From positions 1-47,611 of the forward strand of contig JAJUGR010000018.1 in the NCBI GenBank assembly GCA_029265905.1: a stretch of 47,611 nucleotides of DNA, given 5' to 3'. The notes below the pieces were generated by a model. The model was not told where the DNA came from, did not search any database, and saw only the letters and a list, made by a program, of their open reading frames with translations. This document shows positions 24,140-32,428 of the stretch, piece after piece; the first letter of the stretch is position 1, and the number at the start of each line of letters is the position of its first letter. Source of the stretch: Sporomusaceae bacterium. GTDB lineage: Bacteria > Bacillota > Negativicutes > Acidaminococcales > JAJUGR01. The translations under genes were made by a program, and so were the position numbers.

Positions 24140-25686
24140 TGAAGAACAGTTTGGGAAGAATGCTGCCGGAAACGGTGGCGGGTTTTGGGGCGGTCAAGCC
24201 GTTTGCCGGGGCGTTCGCCACTACTCCGTCCGGCGTGCGCAAGGCGCCGCGGCAAAAAACCGTCCTGCCCAAGGCGAACAAGCTGGTTGACAACCTGGAA
24301 GAGGTTTTCCGCCGCATCCCCGTTCGCGACGGTATGACGCTCTCCTTCCACCACCATTTCCGCAATGGCGACGGCGTCGTCAACCAGGTGCTGGCGGTAG
24401 CGGCCAAGTTGGGGCTGCGTGATTTGACGATTGCGCTCAGCTCCGTGTTCCCGGTGCACGCGCCAATGGTGGAGCTGATGAAAAGCGGCGTGGTGACCGG
24501 GCTCGATACCGACTACATGTCGGGGCCGGTGGCGGAGGCGGTTTCGCAAGGCGTGCTGGCCAAGCCGGTCATCTTTAGGACCCACGGCGGCCGCGCCCGG
24601 GCGATCGAATGCGGCGACTTGGCGGTCGACGTGGCCTTTATCGCCGCGCCGGCGGCTGACGACTACGGCAACATCAACGGCGTGCAGGGAGAGACGGCGT
24701 GCGGCTCGCTGGGCTACGCCTTCCCTGACGCGGAATATGCCGAAGTCGTGGTGGCCGTGACCGACAACCTGCAGCCCTATCCGCTGCACCCGATTTCGAT
24801 CTCGCAGGAGCGGGTCGACTACGTCGTGGTCGTGGACAAAATAGGCGACCCCAAAGGCATTGTCTCCGGCACGACGCAGATCACGAAAGACCCGGTGGGG
24901 CTGAAAATCGCCGCCAACGCGGCCAAGGTCATTCAGGCGGCCGGCTTGATCCGCGACGGCTTCTCCTTCCAGACCGGTGCGGGCGGGGCGTCCTTGGCAA
25001 CGGCGCACTTTGTCCGCAAGATGATGAAGGCGGCCAACGTGACGGGCAGCTTCGCCTTGGGCGGCATCACGGGCTACCTGGTTTCGATGCTGGAGGAGGG
25101 CCTGTTCCGCAATTTGATCGACGTGCAGGGCTTTGACCTGGAGGCGATCCGCTCGATCCGCGACAATCCCCGCCACCTGGAGGTGGGGGCCGGCATGTAC
25201 GCCAGCCCGTTCAACGCCGGCTGCGCGGTCAATAAGCTCGACGTTGTCATTTTGGGGGCCACGGAAATTGATACGGCCTTCAACGTCAATGTCGTAACGG
25301 GTTCGGACGGCAAAATCATGGGCGGTTCCGGCGGTCACAGCGATGCGGCAGCCGGGGCGAGCGTCACGATCGTGGTGGCCAACCTCTTGCGCGGCCGCCT
25401 GCCGATTATCGTGGACAACGTGCTGACCGTTACTACCCCCGGTGAGACAGTGGACGTACTGGTCACCGAGCGCGGCATCGCCGTCAACCCGCTTCGCCCC
25501 GAGCTCAAAGAAAAGCTCGTCACCGCCGGCCTGCCGGTGCGCGACATCGCCGAACTGAAAGCCCTGGCGGAAAAAATGGCCGGCGCGCCGAAAGCGCCGC
25601 CGCAGGGCGAAAAAATCGTCGCACTGGTGGAGTACCGCGATGGCACGATCATTGACGTTGTCCGCCAGTACAAGGCGTGCGAGTAA
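24139..25686 (+). CDS. citF: Citramalate/citrate lyase alpha subunit (acyltransferase)
   Basis: 515 residues. ATG 24139 is 7 bases after AGGAGGTGG and overlaps the citE stop (TGATG); a GTG 3 bases upstream is the alternative. It exchanges the acetyl group on CitD for citramalate, releasing acetate. The CoA-transferase I fold is evident: LSFHHHFRNGDGVVNQVL, THGGRARAIECGDL, APAADDYGNINGVQGETACG, GSGGHSDAAAGASVTIVVANLL. The length is that of CitF. With citD and citE it makes a complete lyase, but no ligase (citC) or prosthetic-group genes (citX, citG) are present in the window. Confidence 0.94.
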   Translation: MKNSLGRMLPETVAGFGAVKPFAGAFATTPSGVRKAPRQKTVLPKANKLVDNLEEVFRRIPVRDGMTLSFHHHFRNGDGVVNQVLAVAAKLGLRDLTIALSSVFPVHAPMVELMKSGVVTGLDTDYMSGPVAEAVSQGVLAKPVIFRTHGGRARAIECGDLAVDVAFIAAPAADDYGNINGVQGETACGSLGYAFPDAEYAEVVVAVTDNLQPYPLHPISISQERVDYVVVVDKIGDPKGIVSGTTQITKDPVGLKIAANAAKVIQAAGLIRDGFSFQTGAGGASLATAHFVRKMMKAANVTGSFALGGITGYLVSMLEEGLFRNLIDVQGFDLEAIRSIRDNPRHLEVGAGMYASPFNAGCAVNKLDVVILGATEIDTAFNVNVVTGSDGKIMGGSGGHSDAAAGASVTIVVANLLRGRLPIIVDNVLTVTTPGETVDVLVTERGIAVNPLRPELKEKLVTAGLPVRDIAELKALAEKMAGAPKAPPQGEKIVALVEYRDGTIIDVVRQYKACE

Positions 25687-25713
25687 ACGAACAAAAGGGA
25701 ATGGAGGGATTCG

Positions 25714-26556
25714 ATGCGTACCGTTGATGTGGCCAAAATCACCGAGGCAGTGGCGAAGCTGTGCGTTGACGCCTGCTGCTACTTGTCTGAGGATATTTAC
25801 GAGGCGCTGGTAAAAGGCAAGGAAACCGAAGAATCCCCGCTGGGACGCGATGTCCTGGGACAAATTATTGAGAACGCCGACATCGCCCGCAACGAGTCGC
25901 GTCCCATGTGCCAGGACACCGGCATGACGGTCGTCTTCATCGAGATCGGCCAGGAAGTGCAGCTGGTCGGCGGCAGTTTGGAAGAGGCGATCAATGCCGG
26001 CGTGGCGAAAGGCTATACTGAAGGCTACCTGCGCAAGTCGGTCGTCGGCGAGCCGCTGTTTGAGCGCAAGAACACGAACGACAATACGCCGGCGGTCATC
26101 CACTACCAGCTCGTGCCGGGCGACAAGGTGAAAATCAAGCTGGCCCCGAAAGGGTTTGGCAGCGAGAACAAAAGCGGCCTGAAGATGCTCGTCCCAGCCG
26201 ACGGCGTGGACGGGGTCAAGAAGGTCGTGCTGGAGACCATGCTGCACGCCGGCGAGAATCCCTGTCCGCCGGTCGTCATCGGGGTTGGCATCGGCGGCAC
26301 GATGGAGAAGGCGGCAATTTTGTCCAAAAAGGCGCTGCTCAGGGACATTCGCCAGCGCAACGCGCACCCGGCGTACGCCAAGCTGGAAGAGGAGCTGCTG
26401 GAACTTGTGAACAAGACTGGCATCGGACCGCAGTTGGGCGGCACGACGACGGCTTTGGCCGTCAACGTCGAATGGTACCCGACCCACATCGCCGGACTGC
26501 CGGTCGCGGTGAATATTTCCTGCCATGCCACCCGGCATGCGGAAGTGGAACTGTAA
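25714..26556 (+). CDS. Mesaconate hydratase / class I fumarase, alpha subunit
   Basis: 280 residues behind GGAATGGAGGG. Large subunit of the two-part class I [4Fe-4S] hydro-lyases (TtdA/FumA N-terminal family). Cluster ligand cysteines appear in SRPMCQDTGMTVVFIEIG and near the C-terminus in NISCHATRHAEVEL, with another in ENPCPPVVIGVGIGGTMEKA. By position, between citramalate lyase and its beta partner, the substrate should be mesaconate, hydrated to (S)-citramalate, the missing step between mal and the lyase. Sequence alone does not separate this from fumarase or tartrate dehydratase, so the substrate is inferred from the operon. Confidence 0.9.
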   Translation: MRTVDVAKITEAVAKLCVDACCYLSEDIYEALVKGKETEESPLGRDVLGQIIENADIARNESRPMCQDTGMTVVFIEIGQEVQLVGGSLEEAINAGVAKGYTEGYLRKSVVGEPLFERKNTNDNTPAVIHYQLVPGDKVKIKLAPKGFGSENKSGLKMLVPADGVDGVKKVVLETMLHAGENPCPPVVIGVGIGGTMEKAAILSKKALLRDIRQRNAHPAYAKLEEELLELVNKTGIGPQLGGTTTALAVNVEWYPTHIAGLPVAVNISCHATRHAEVEL

Positions 26557-26568
26557 GGAGGCGGCCTG

Positions 26569-27129
26569 ATGACGGAGAAAATTCGCATTACCACACCCTT
26601 GACGGAAGAAATGTCCCGCAAGCTCAAAGCCGGCGACAGCGTCTTGATCACCGGCACGATCTACAGCGCCCGCGACGCCGCGCACAAGGTGATGACCGAA
26701 GCGCTGGCGCGCGGCGAAAAGCTGCCGGTTGATTTGGCCAACCAGATCGTCTATTATTTAGGGCCGACGCCGGCCAAGCCCGGCGACCCGATCGGTTCGG
26801 CCGGCCCGACCACCTCGGGCCGCATGGACGCCTACACCCCGGCGCTACTGGAAGCGACGGGTTTAAAGGGCATGATTGGCAAAGGCTCGCGTTCCCCGGC
26901 GGTCGTGGAAGCGATGAAAAAGCATGGCGTGACGTATTTTGCCGCGGTTGGCGGCGCCGCCGCCCTGATCGCGAAAAGCATCAAAAAGTACGAGGTGCTC
27001 GCTTACCCGGAGCTCGGCCCGGAAGCTGTGGCCGCCCTGACGGTGGTTGATTTCCCGGCGATCGTCGTGATCGACGCGGAGGGGAACAACTTCTACGAAG
27101 AAGGCCAAAAACCATATCGACGCCTGTAA
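26569..27129 (+). CDS. Mesaconate hydratase / class I fumarase, beta subunit
   Basis: 186 residues, ATG behind AAGGAGGCGGCC. Small (C-terminal-type) subunit of the class I hydro-lyase: LKAGDSVLITGTIYSARDAAHK, then GPTTSGRMDAYTPALLEA and the diagnostic GKGSRSPAVVEAMKKHG and FAAVGGAAALIAKSI. It ends in DFPAIVVIDAEGNNFYEE as in FumB-type chains. Together with the alpha subunit 12 bases upstream it completes the pathway. A strong terminator follows, marking the end of the 10.6-kb operon. Confidence 0.9.
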   Translation: MTEKIRITTPLTEEMSRKLKAGDSVLITGTIYSARDAAHKVMTEALARGEKLPVDLANQIVYYLGPTPAKPGDPIGSAGPTTSGRMDAYTPALLEATGLKGMIGKGSRSPAVVEAMKKHGVTYFAAVGGAAALIAKSIKKYEVLAYPELGPEAVAALTVVDFPAIVVIDAEGNNFYEEGQKPYRRL

Positions 27130-27148
27130 TCAGGATGAATGCTCGAAG

Positions 27149-27189
27149 CAGCCCGCCGCCGGCGCAGTCGCCGGACGCGGGCTGTTTTT
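27149..27189 (+). terminator. Terminator of the methylaspartate operon
   Basis: CAGCCCGC pairs with GCGGGCTG outside a CCGGCG/CGCCGG inner stem, followed by TTTTTA. No equally strong terminator is visible between 16476 and here, which supports a single transcript. Confidence 0.9.
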
Positions 27190-27208
27190 AATGGCGAAAG
27201 CGCCGAAC

Positions 27209-27274
27209 TGTTACTGTGATGTTACTGTCGTGTCACCGCCGCGTCACACTTATGCCACATTTGCTTGCTACAAT
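27209..27274 (+). promoter_or_regulatory. Five 11-bp direct repeats (Pho-box-like operator) and -10 element
   Basis: TGTTAC, TGTTAC, TGTCAC, CGTCAC and TGCCAC begin at 27209, 27220, 27231, 27242 and 27253, exactly 11 bases apart. The last two overlap the -35 region of a -10 element TACAAT at 27269-27274. Direct repeats of about TGTNAC every 11 bases are what OmpR/PhoB-type response regulators bind, so this promoter is probably activated by such a regulator. Which regulator it is cannot be seen here. Confidence 0.65.
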
Positions 27275-27303
27275 ATAGACACAAGGAACGGGAGGGACGA
27301 ACG

Positions 27304-27654
27304 ATGAACAACGTAACAAAAAAGATCATGATCTATTCTTTGGTTGGCATGATGCAGCTTGGCTTTGCCGTGACGGTTACCGAGGCTTCGCCTTTCCATG
27401 GCGAGGGTTCAAGACGGATACAAGCAGATGACAGGGGGCACCGCCACGACGAGCAAAACGAGCGCAAACGGCAGCACGACGAACGCAAGCGCGAGGAAAA
27501 AGAGCGCCACGAGCGCGAAATGCGCCGCCGGCCGCACGAAAGCGAGCACGAATGGCACGAACGTCAGGCGCGGGAAAGCGAGCGCCATGAAGAGGCGCTG
27601 CATGACATCGCCATGCTTTTAATCGGGGTCGCCATCGGGGCGGCGGGGAACTAA
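27304..27654 (+). CDS. Small secreted highly charged protein, family A paralogue
   Basis: 116 residues, ATG behind ACGGGAGGGACG. The signal-peptide-like N-terminus (KKIMIYSLVGMMQLGFAVTVTEASP) closely follows that of the protein at 254-511. Residues 35-100 are almost entirely charged (Arg, Lys, Glu, His, Asp), with repeated HER/RHE and REEKERHE patterns that predict one long amphipathic or single alpha helix. The tail (IAMLLIGVAIGAAGN) is again a short Gly/Ala hydrophobic segment. Function unknown. It has its own promoter with a five-fold operator and its own terminator. Confidence 0.75.
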   Translation: MNNVTKKIMIYSLVGMMQLGFAVTVTEASPFHGEGSRRIQADDRGHRHDEQNERKRQHDERKREEKERHEREMRRRPHESEHEWHERQARESERHEEALHDIAMLLIGVAIGAAGN

Positions 27655-27666
27655 TGGGGTTCAATC

Positions 27667-27696
27667 AGGCCTGCGGAGGTGCGCAGGCCTTTTTTG
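27667..27696 (+). terminator. Rho-independent terminator
   Basis: AGGCCTGCG pairs with CGCAGGCCT around GAGGTG, followed by TTTTTG. Confidence 0.92.
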
Positions 27697-27805
27697 TTGC
27701 GCAAAAAGAATTTTCAGTTGACAGCAGGGTTTAGGTTGCGGTTCAAGAATTAAGAGGTAACATGATTGCGCCTGGCAATTACTATGGGAAATGGCGGTGT
27801 TTTGC

Positions 27806-29713
27806 ATGAGACGATTGTTGACCGCGTGCTTTCTTTTTGCACTGCTGCTGGGTTTTGCCGCTGTTGCCTTCGCCAACCCTCCGACAACGGCGCGGGAGTG
27901 GTTTGAGCAGGGCACCCGGCAGTATGACAGCCAGGAATATGAGCAGGCTATCGCCTCGTATACGAAAGTGATCGAGTTGGCGCCTGACTTTACGGATGCC
28001 TACTTGAACCGCGGCGTTATCTACAGCATGACGGGGCAGTATGCGCTGGCGATTGCGGATGCGAACAAGGCTGTGTCCCTGTCGCCGCAGGACGCGCAGG
28101 CTTACGGCGTGCGGGGCAGTATTTACGATGCGGCGGGAAAGTATAACCTGGCCTTTGCTGACTACAACGCGGCGCTTGGCCTAGACCCGTCGTTTTACCA
28201 ACTGTTCTACAAGCGCGGCCAGCTTTATCAGATGCGTTCGCAATATGACTTGGCCATTGCCGATTACACCAGCGGCATTGCCGTGCAGCCGGACGCCGCC
28301 TTTTACTATGCCCGTGCGGAAGCGTATTACGACAAAAGCACTTTCTTTGAACTTGAATTGCCGGCCTTTTCCGCGCTGATGGAGCACGAACTGGCGGCTG
28401 CCGATCTGAAAACGGCGCATGCCATCGCGATCGAGCAATGTACGCGGCGCTTGCAGTTAAACCCGGTTGACGCAGAAGCGCTCCTGCTCCGGGGGCAGGC
28501 GCATTTGGAAGAAAAGCAGTATGACAAGGCGAAGGCCGATTTTGACCGCCTTGCGGCCCTTATGCCGAGCGAGGCGGCGTGGCGCGAACTTGCCGAGACG
28601 CAAAAGAAGGAATATGAAACGAGCCGGCAAAACATCGAAGCGGCCACGCAACGCCTTGCGGACAATCCGCAGGCGGCAGAAGCTTACGCCGAACGGGCGG
28701 CCGCCTATGCGATGACGGGCCAGTATAAGCTCGCGAGCGCCGACCGGCTGGCGGCCGCGGATTTATTTGTCGCCCAATATACGGGCAAGCTGGCGGCCAA
28801 TCCGAACGATTATACCCTGCTCAACAAGCGTGGCCAGGCGTATTTGCAGAAAAAGGCTTACGCGCTGGCGCTGGCTGACTTCAATGCGGCGATCCGCCTG
28901 GCGCCCAACCGGTTGGAGGCGTATCGGGACAGGGCGCTCGCCTATGTCGGCCTGCGGCAGTTTGGCGCGGCGGAAAAGGAGCTGCGGTTTGTTTGGCGTG
29001 AGGCGGAAGCGGGGACGAAGCAATTGGAGGGCTATCATGCGCTGGAAGAGGTGGTCATGCTGCTTGGCGTGGTCCAACAGTATTTTCAGGCCCACGCCAT
29101 TGCTGAATACAGCGAGGCGCTGATGAAAAATCCGCGCGATGCCCAGAACTATAACCGGCGCGGGGTGGCCGGCTCGCACGGCGCCTGGAAGCTGCGGATG
29201 GCGATGGATGACTTTGACACTGCGATCGCCTTGAATCCGGCCCACAAACATGCCTACATCAACCGGGGCAAGTTCTTTATGTCGCTGATCCTGGCTGAAC
29301 CCGACACGGAGCAAAAGCAGCTTGCGCTGGCGGTCGACGACTTTAATACGGCGCTTGCGCTGGATCCGAAGTTCGCCGAGGCGTACGCCAACCGCGGGCT
29401 GGCTTACAGCGTGCAGGGCAAGCACGAACTGGCGATTGCCGACTTTCAGCAGGCCGTCCAGCTCAATCGCCGCCATGCGGTCGCCTATTTCGGCCTGGCG
29501 CAGGCCTATGAGCAGCTCGGACGCGCGCCGGAGGCTGTCGAGGCCTACCGAGCGGTGATTCGCCACCTGCCGGCCTACGAGGCGTCGCAAAGCAAGGACC
29601 TGATCCGCGAGGCGGCCGGCATCGTCGGCCTGTCGCCGGCGTATCTGATCGGCAGCGTCGACACGTACGTGCGCATTGCGCAGGAGCGGATCGCGGCGCT
29701 GGGCGGGAAATAA
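27806..29713 (+). CDS. Exported tetratricopeptide-repeat protein
   Basis: 635 residues from ATG 27806 (GGCGGTG 6 bases upstream). An in-frame ATG at 27791 would add five residues before the signal peptide but has poorer spacing. The signal peptide is MRRLLTACFLFALLLGFAAVAFA, with a likely cleavage before NPP. About ten TPR units follow, easily seen from repeats of the form AYxNRGxxYxxxGxYxLAIADxNxAxxLxP, for example near residues 25-160, 290-400 and 430-590. TPR arrays are protein-interaction scaffolds, and export suggests a periplasmic or envelope role. No catalytic domain is seen. It is followed after a spacer by a membrane diguanylate cyclase with its own promoter. Confidence 0.9.
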   Translation: MRRLLTACFLFALLLGFAAVAFANPPTTAREWFEQGTRQYDSQEYEQAIASYTKVIELAPDFTDAYLNRGVIYSMTGQYALAIADANKAVSLSPQDAQAYGVRGSIYDAAGKYNLAFADYNAALGLDPSFYQLFYKRGQLYQMRSQYDLAIADYTSGIAVQPDAAFYYARAEAYYDKSTFFELELPAFSALMEHELAAADLKTAHAIAIEQCTRRLQLNPVDAEALLLRGQAHLEEKQYDKAKADFDRLAALMPSEAAWRELAETQKKEYETSRQNIEAATQRLADNPQAAEAYAERAAAYAMTGQYKLASADRLAAADLFVAQYTGKLAANPNDYTLLNKRGQAYLQKKAYALALADFNAAIRLAPNRLEAYRDRALAYVGLRQFGAAEKELRFVWREAEAGTKQLEGYHALEEVVMLLGVVQQYFQAHAIAEYSEALMKNPRDAQNYNRRGVAGSHGAWKLRMAMDDFDTAIALNPAHKHAYINRGKFFMSLILAEPDTEQKQLALAVDDFNTALALDPKFAEAYANRGLAYSVQGKHELAIADFQQAVQLNRRHAVAYFGLAQAYEQLGRAPEAVEAYRAVIRHLPAYEASQSKDLIREAAGIVGLSPAYLIGSVDTYVRIAQERIAALGGK

Positions 29714-29789
29714 TTGGCATATGGGAAAGTGGAGCGGCGTCGGGGACAGACGCCGCCTCTGTTTTTATAAGCTCGACCAGTACTTTGCC

Positions 29790-29818
29790 TTGCGGGACAA
29801 AGATGAAACGGCTACAAT
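29790..29818 (+). promoter_or_regulatory. Promoter of the diguanylate cyclase gene
   Basis: TTGCGG and TACAAT are separated by 17 bases. The start would be near 29825, giving a roughly 40-base leader to the GTG at 29866, which has the ribosome binding site AGGGGGCGGCAGG. Confidence 0.6.
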
Positions 29819-29899
29819 TGAGAAAGATAGTACTTTTTTCTTACATATAGACAGGGGGCGGCAGGGTGGGCGAAACGTTGCGGAATATGTCACGGCCCG

Positions 29900-31648
29900 G
29901 TGCGTCGACAATTGATATTGCTTTGCTGTGTCGGGTTGCTGCTCATCTGGAGCAGCGTTTTCACCAGCGCGTGGCTTGACCGCCGGGCTGAGGAAGCGGC
30001 GGCCGAGAAAATGGCAAGGCTGTACCTGCAGGAATCAAGTTCGCGCGCGAATGCGATTTTTCGCGGCGTGCACAGCTATTTGCGCCTGGCGCAAGTGGCG
30101 GAAACAATGAATGTGCCGTTTGAACGCTTGTACGAGGGCATGCGTGCCGATTACGGGCGCGACAGCGTGATCGAGCATGTATTGGTTTTTGACCGGCAGG
30201 ATAAAATCCATTATTCCTCGGCCCCCTTGCCGGCGGTTCCACCCGTTTTGCGCGGTTTGACGGTCGCGGAGGGCACGTTTCGCTATGTAGCGCCTTACGC
30301 GTTGCCGCAAAGCAAAGAAGCGCTTTTTTATGTCGTTGGCGCCACCTCTTCCGGCCGGCGCGTGGCGGTCGGAATCAAATGCGCGGCGTTTGCCGACTTC
30401 ATTTGTCCGGATATGGCGGCCGATTTTCTGCAATTGTCTTTGGCCGGCCCGGAGGGCCAGCTTTACGCAAGTCTGAATTTTGACGTATTGCGGTTTTCGG
30501 CGCTTCCGCCGTCCGCTGGTGCAGTTCAGCCGCCGGCGTGGGAGCAGCTTTTCTCCGGAGAAATGGTGCTGTCCGCCCAGAACATGCTGCAAACGGCGCC
30601 GTTTGCGTTGCGGATTGCTTTGCCCCGGCAATTTGTCCTTCGTCCGCACTTCGATCGCTGGCAGCATCTCTTTTTCATTGGCGGGGCGGGCAGCTTGCTG
30701 CTTTTGGTCCTGTCTTTCCTTGGCTACCGCATGATCAAAGTGCGCCACGAGGCGCAGCAGATAATTGTAGCGGAGAGGAATCGATTCCAGAAACTGGTGG
30801 AGAATCTGCGCGAGGTTTTTTTGATTTGCGAAGCCGGCAGCCGCCGCGTGGAGTACATAAGTCCTTCGGCCGGCCAATTGTGGGGCGATGCCTTTAGCGA
30901 ATTGGGCGTCAGCCTGGATGTATTGGCTAGCGCTATTGAAGAAGAGGATCGGCCGCGGTTTGTTCAGGCCATGGAAAAATTGAACAAACCAGGTGAAAAT
31001 TTGGATATTGAGTGTCGGATCAAGCGCAAGGATGGCGAAATCCGCTGGGCTTGGGTGCGGATGAACCGCGTCGGACGGACTCCGGAACCGGACTGGGTTG
31101 TCGGTGTCATCGAGGACGTGACGGAGCGGAAAAAGTTAGAACTGGCGCTGGCGAGGATGGCGACGACCGACTCGCTGACCGGCCTGCCGAATCGGGTGCG
31201 CCTGTACGAGCGGGGCGAGCAGGAGCGCTACCGTTCGTTGCGGTATTCGCGCCCCTTGTCGGTGCTGATGATTGATATCGATTTTTTCAAGGCGGTCAAT
31301 GACCAATACGGGCATGCCGTGGGCGATGCGGTGCTTACGCTGGTGGCGCGTACGTGCAATGGCGTGCTGCGGTCTACGGACCTGATGGCCCGGCTTGGGG
31401 GCGAGGAATTTGCCGTGCTGCTGAGCGAAACGGAGGTGGAGGCTGGTTTTGTGCTGGCGGAGCGGCTCCGGCAGCTTGTCGCCGAGCAGGCGGTGCAAAC
31501 TGAGCGCGGGCCGCTTGCGGTGACGGTCAGCATTGGCGTGGCAGGCCTGCAAGCAGATGACGCTAGCTTTGAAGCTGTGTTGAAGCGGGCCGATGACGCT
31601 TTGTACAAGGCGAAAGCGGTGGGGCGCAATCAAGTCGTGGCGGGTTAA
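29900..31648 (+). CDS. Membrane-bound diguanylate cyclase with PAS sensor
   Basis: 582 residues in this frame, making c-di-GMP from two GTP. Order: membrane span (about 4-22), extracytoplasmic sensor region (about 25-250), second span (HLFFIGGAGSLLLLVLSFLGY, about 253-273), PAS domain (about 290-410, FLICEAGSRRVEYISPSAGQLWG), then GGDEF domain (about 415-582) with DIDFFKAVNDQYGHAVGD, active site GGEEF near 500 and an RSTD inhibitory site five residues before it. The start is odd. The GTG at 29900 lacks a ribosome binding site, while the GTG at 29866 has a strong one but reads MGETLRNMSRP in another frame and stops at once. Losing one G at about 29897-29901 would join them into a natural N-terminus. 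Confidence 0.9.
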   Translation: MRRQLILLCCVGLLLIWSSVFTSAWLDRRAEEAAAEKMARLYLQESSSRANAIFRGVHSYLRLAQVAETMNVPFERLYEGMRADYGRDSVIEHVLVFDRQDKIHYSSAPLPAVPPVLRGLTVAEGTFRYVAPYALPQSKEALFYVVGATSSGRRVAVGIKCAAFADFICPDMAADFLQLSLAGPEGQLYASLNFDVLRFSALPPSAGAVQPPAWEQLFSGEMVLSAQNMLQTAPFALRIALPRQFVLRPHFDRWQHLFFIGGAGSLLLLVLSFLGYRMIKVRHEAQQIIVAERNRFQKLVENLREVFLICEAGSRRVEYISPSAGQLWGDAFSELGVSLDVLASAIEEEDRPRFVQAMEKLNKPGENLDIECRIKRKDGEIRWAWVRMNRVGRTPEPDWVVGVIEDVTERKKLELALARMATTDSLTGLPNRVRLYERGEQERYRSLRYSRPLSVLMIDIDFFKAVNDQYGHAVGDAVLTLVARTCNGVLRSTDLMARLGGEEFAVLLSETEVEAGFVLAERLRQLVAEQAVQTERGPLAVTVSIGVAGLQADDASFEAVLKRADDALYKAKAVGRNQVVAG

Positions 31649-31661
31649 GCTTGCTTGGCGC

Positions 31662-31710
31662 AAAAAAGAGAGCGTTGTCGACGTCGGTGCGGTCGAGCAA
31701 CGCTCTCTTT
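31662..31710. terminator. Bidirectional terminator between convergent genes
   Basis: AGAGAGCGTTG pairs with CAACGCTCTCT across a 20-base partly paired loop. It is flanked by A6 on the left and CTTT on the right, so it can serve both the cyclase gene and the minus-strand gene. Confidence 0.85.
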
Positions 31711-31723
31711 GACATTAACAATA

Positions 31724-32068
31724 TTAACGTTTTCCTGCGCCTGGCGGCCCGCCAAAGTCTTGCGGGGGATAGACCCGCGCCCGGTCGTTTCTTTTGCGTT
31801 TGGCTTCGGCAGCCGAAATATCATCAGGGAAAGCCGTGGTCGGATCGCCCTCTTTATAGCCCGTATCGGATAGTTTAACTGAATAAGACGAATGCTCGTC
31901 GTTGCTGCCGCCGCTGGAAATAAAGGTGGGGCAGGAGAGCCAGGCAATCTTCTCGCCCGGATCCACTTCTTCGAATACGAGGAACAACCCGCAGTTGCCG
32001 CATTTGTGGTCTGTCAGGTCGCCAACCGTTGCTTCATAGAGTGGCTTAGCATGCTTTTTAAGTTTCAT
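31724..32068 (-). CDS. Small CxxC protein of unknown function
   Basis: 114 residues. ATG at 32068 is 6 bases after GGGAGG on the minus strand. DHKCGNCGLFLVFEEVD carries a CxxC pair and a third Cys follows in WLSCPTF, suggesting a zinc knuckle or rubredoxin-like site. The second half is Ser/Asp-rich, then Lys/Arg-rich with a Pro/Gly tail (YPPQDFGGPPGAGKR). No family is recognised. It is a single gene convergent with the cyclase. Confidence 0.75.
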   Translation of the reverse strand: MKLKKHAKPLYEATVGDLTDHKCGNCGLFLVFEEVDPGEKIAWLSCPTFISSGGSNDEHSSYSVKLSDTGYKEGDPTTAFPDDISAAEAKRKRNDRARVYPPQDFGGPPGAGKR

Positions 32069-32251
32069 ACTTATACCTCCCTGGCTTTGTAGTTGCAACA
32101 AGTCTGGAACATGTCGCCTACTATAATTATAAGGTATTTTCAGATAAATTACACGGTAAATTTAACAGAGGAAATATTTTTGCAAGTGCCTAAAGGGTTT
32201 TTGTAATATTTTCGGCCTTGCCCCGGCTAGCTGGCGGAGAAAATTTACCCA

Positions 32252-32280
32252 TTGCTTTTCTAGAAACACTAGTATATAAT
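32252..32280 (+). promoter_or_regulatory. Promoter of tRNA-Ser
   Basis: TTGCTT and TATAAT are 17 bases apart; the -10 ends 17 bases before the tRNA. Confidence 0.8.
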
Positions 32281-32297
32281 GTTAAAGGTAACGGCAC

Positions 32298-32387
32298 GGA
32301 GAGATGTCCGAGTGGTTGAAGGAGCACGCCTGGAAAGCGTGTGTATTCGAAAGGGTACCGAGGGTTCGAATCCCTCTCTCTCCGCCA
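32298..32387 (+). tRNA. tRNA-Ser, anticodon GGA
   Basis: Class II tRNA with a long variable arm (TGTATTCGAAAGGGTACC). The acceptor GGAGAGA pairs with TCTCTCC. The anticodon stem CACGC/GCGTG with loop CTGGAAA gives anticodon GGA (codons UCC/UCU). The T arm is GAGGG TTCGAAT CCCTC. CCA is encoded. A small terminator-like hairpin and T-run follow at about 32397-32427. Confidence 0.95.
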
Positions 32388-32428
32388 GTTAAATATCCGC
32401 CGTCGCTTGAGCGGCTTTTTTGTTTTTT

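Noticed and set aside
23722-26685. A 987-codon open frame on the minus strand opposite citE-citF-fumarase-like genes
   Set aside because: It is a mirror of GC-rich codons in well-identified plus-strand genes, with Arg/His/Gln-rich translation and no family resemblance or ribosome binding site.
29721-29915. A separate small gene between the TPR protein and the cyclase
   Set aside because: It has no ribosome binding site, contains the cyclase promoter and overlaps the cyclase start.
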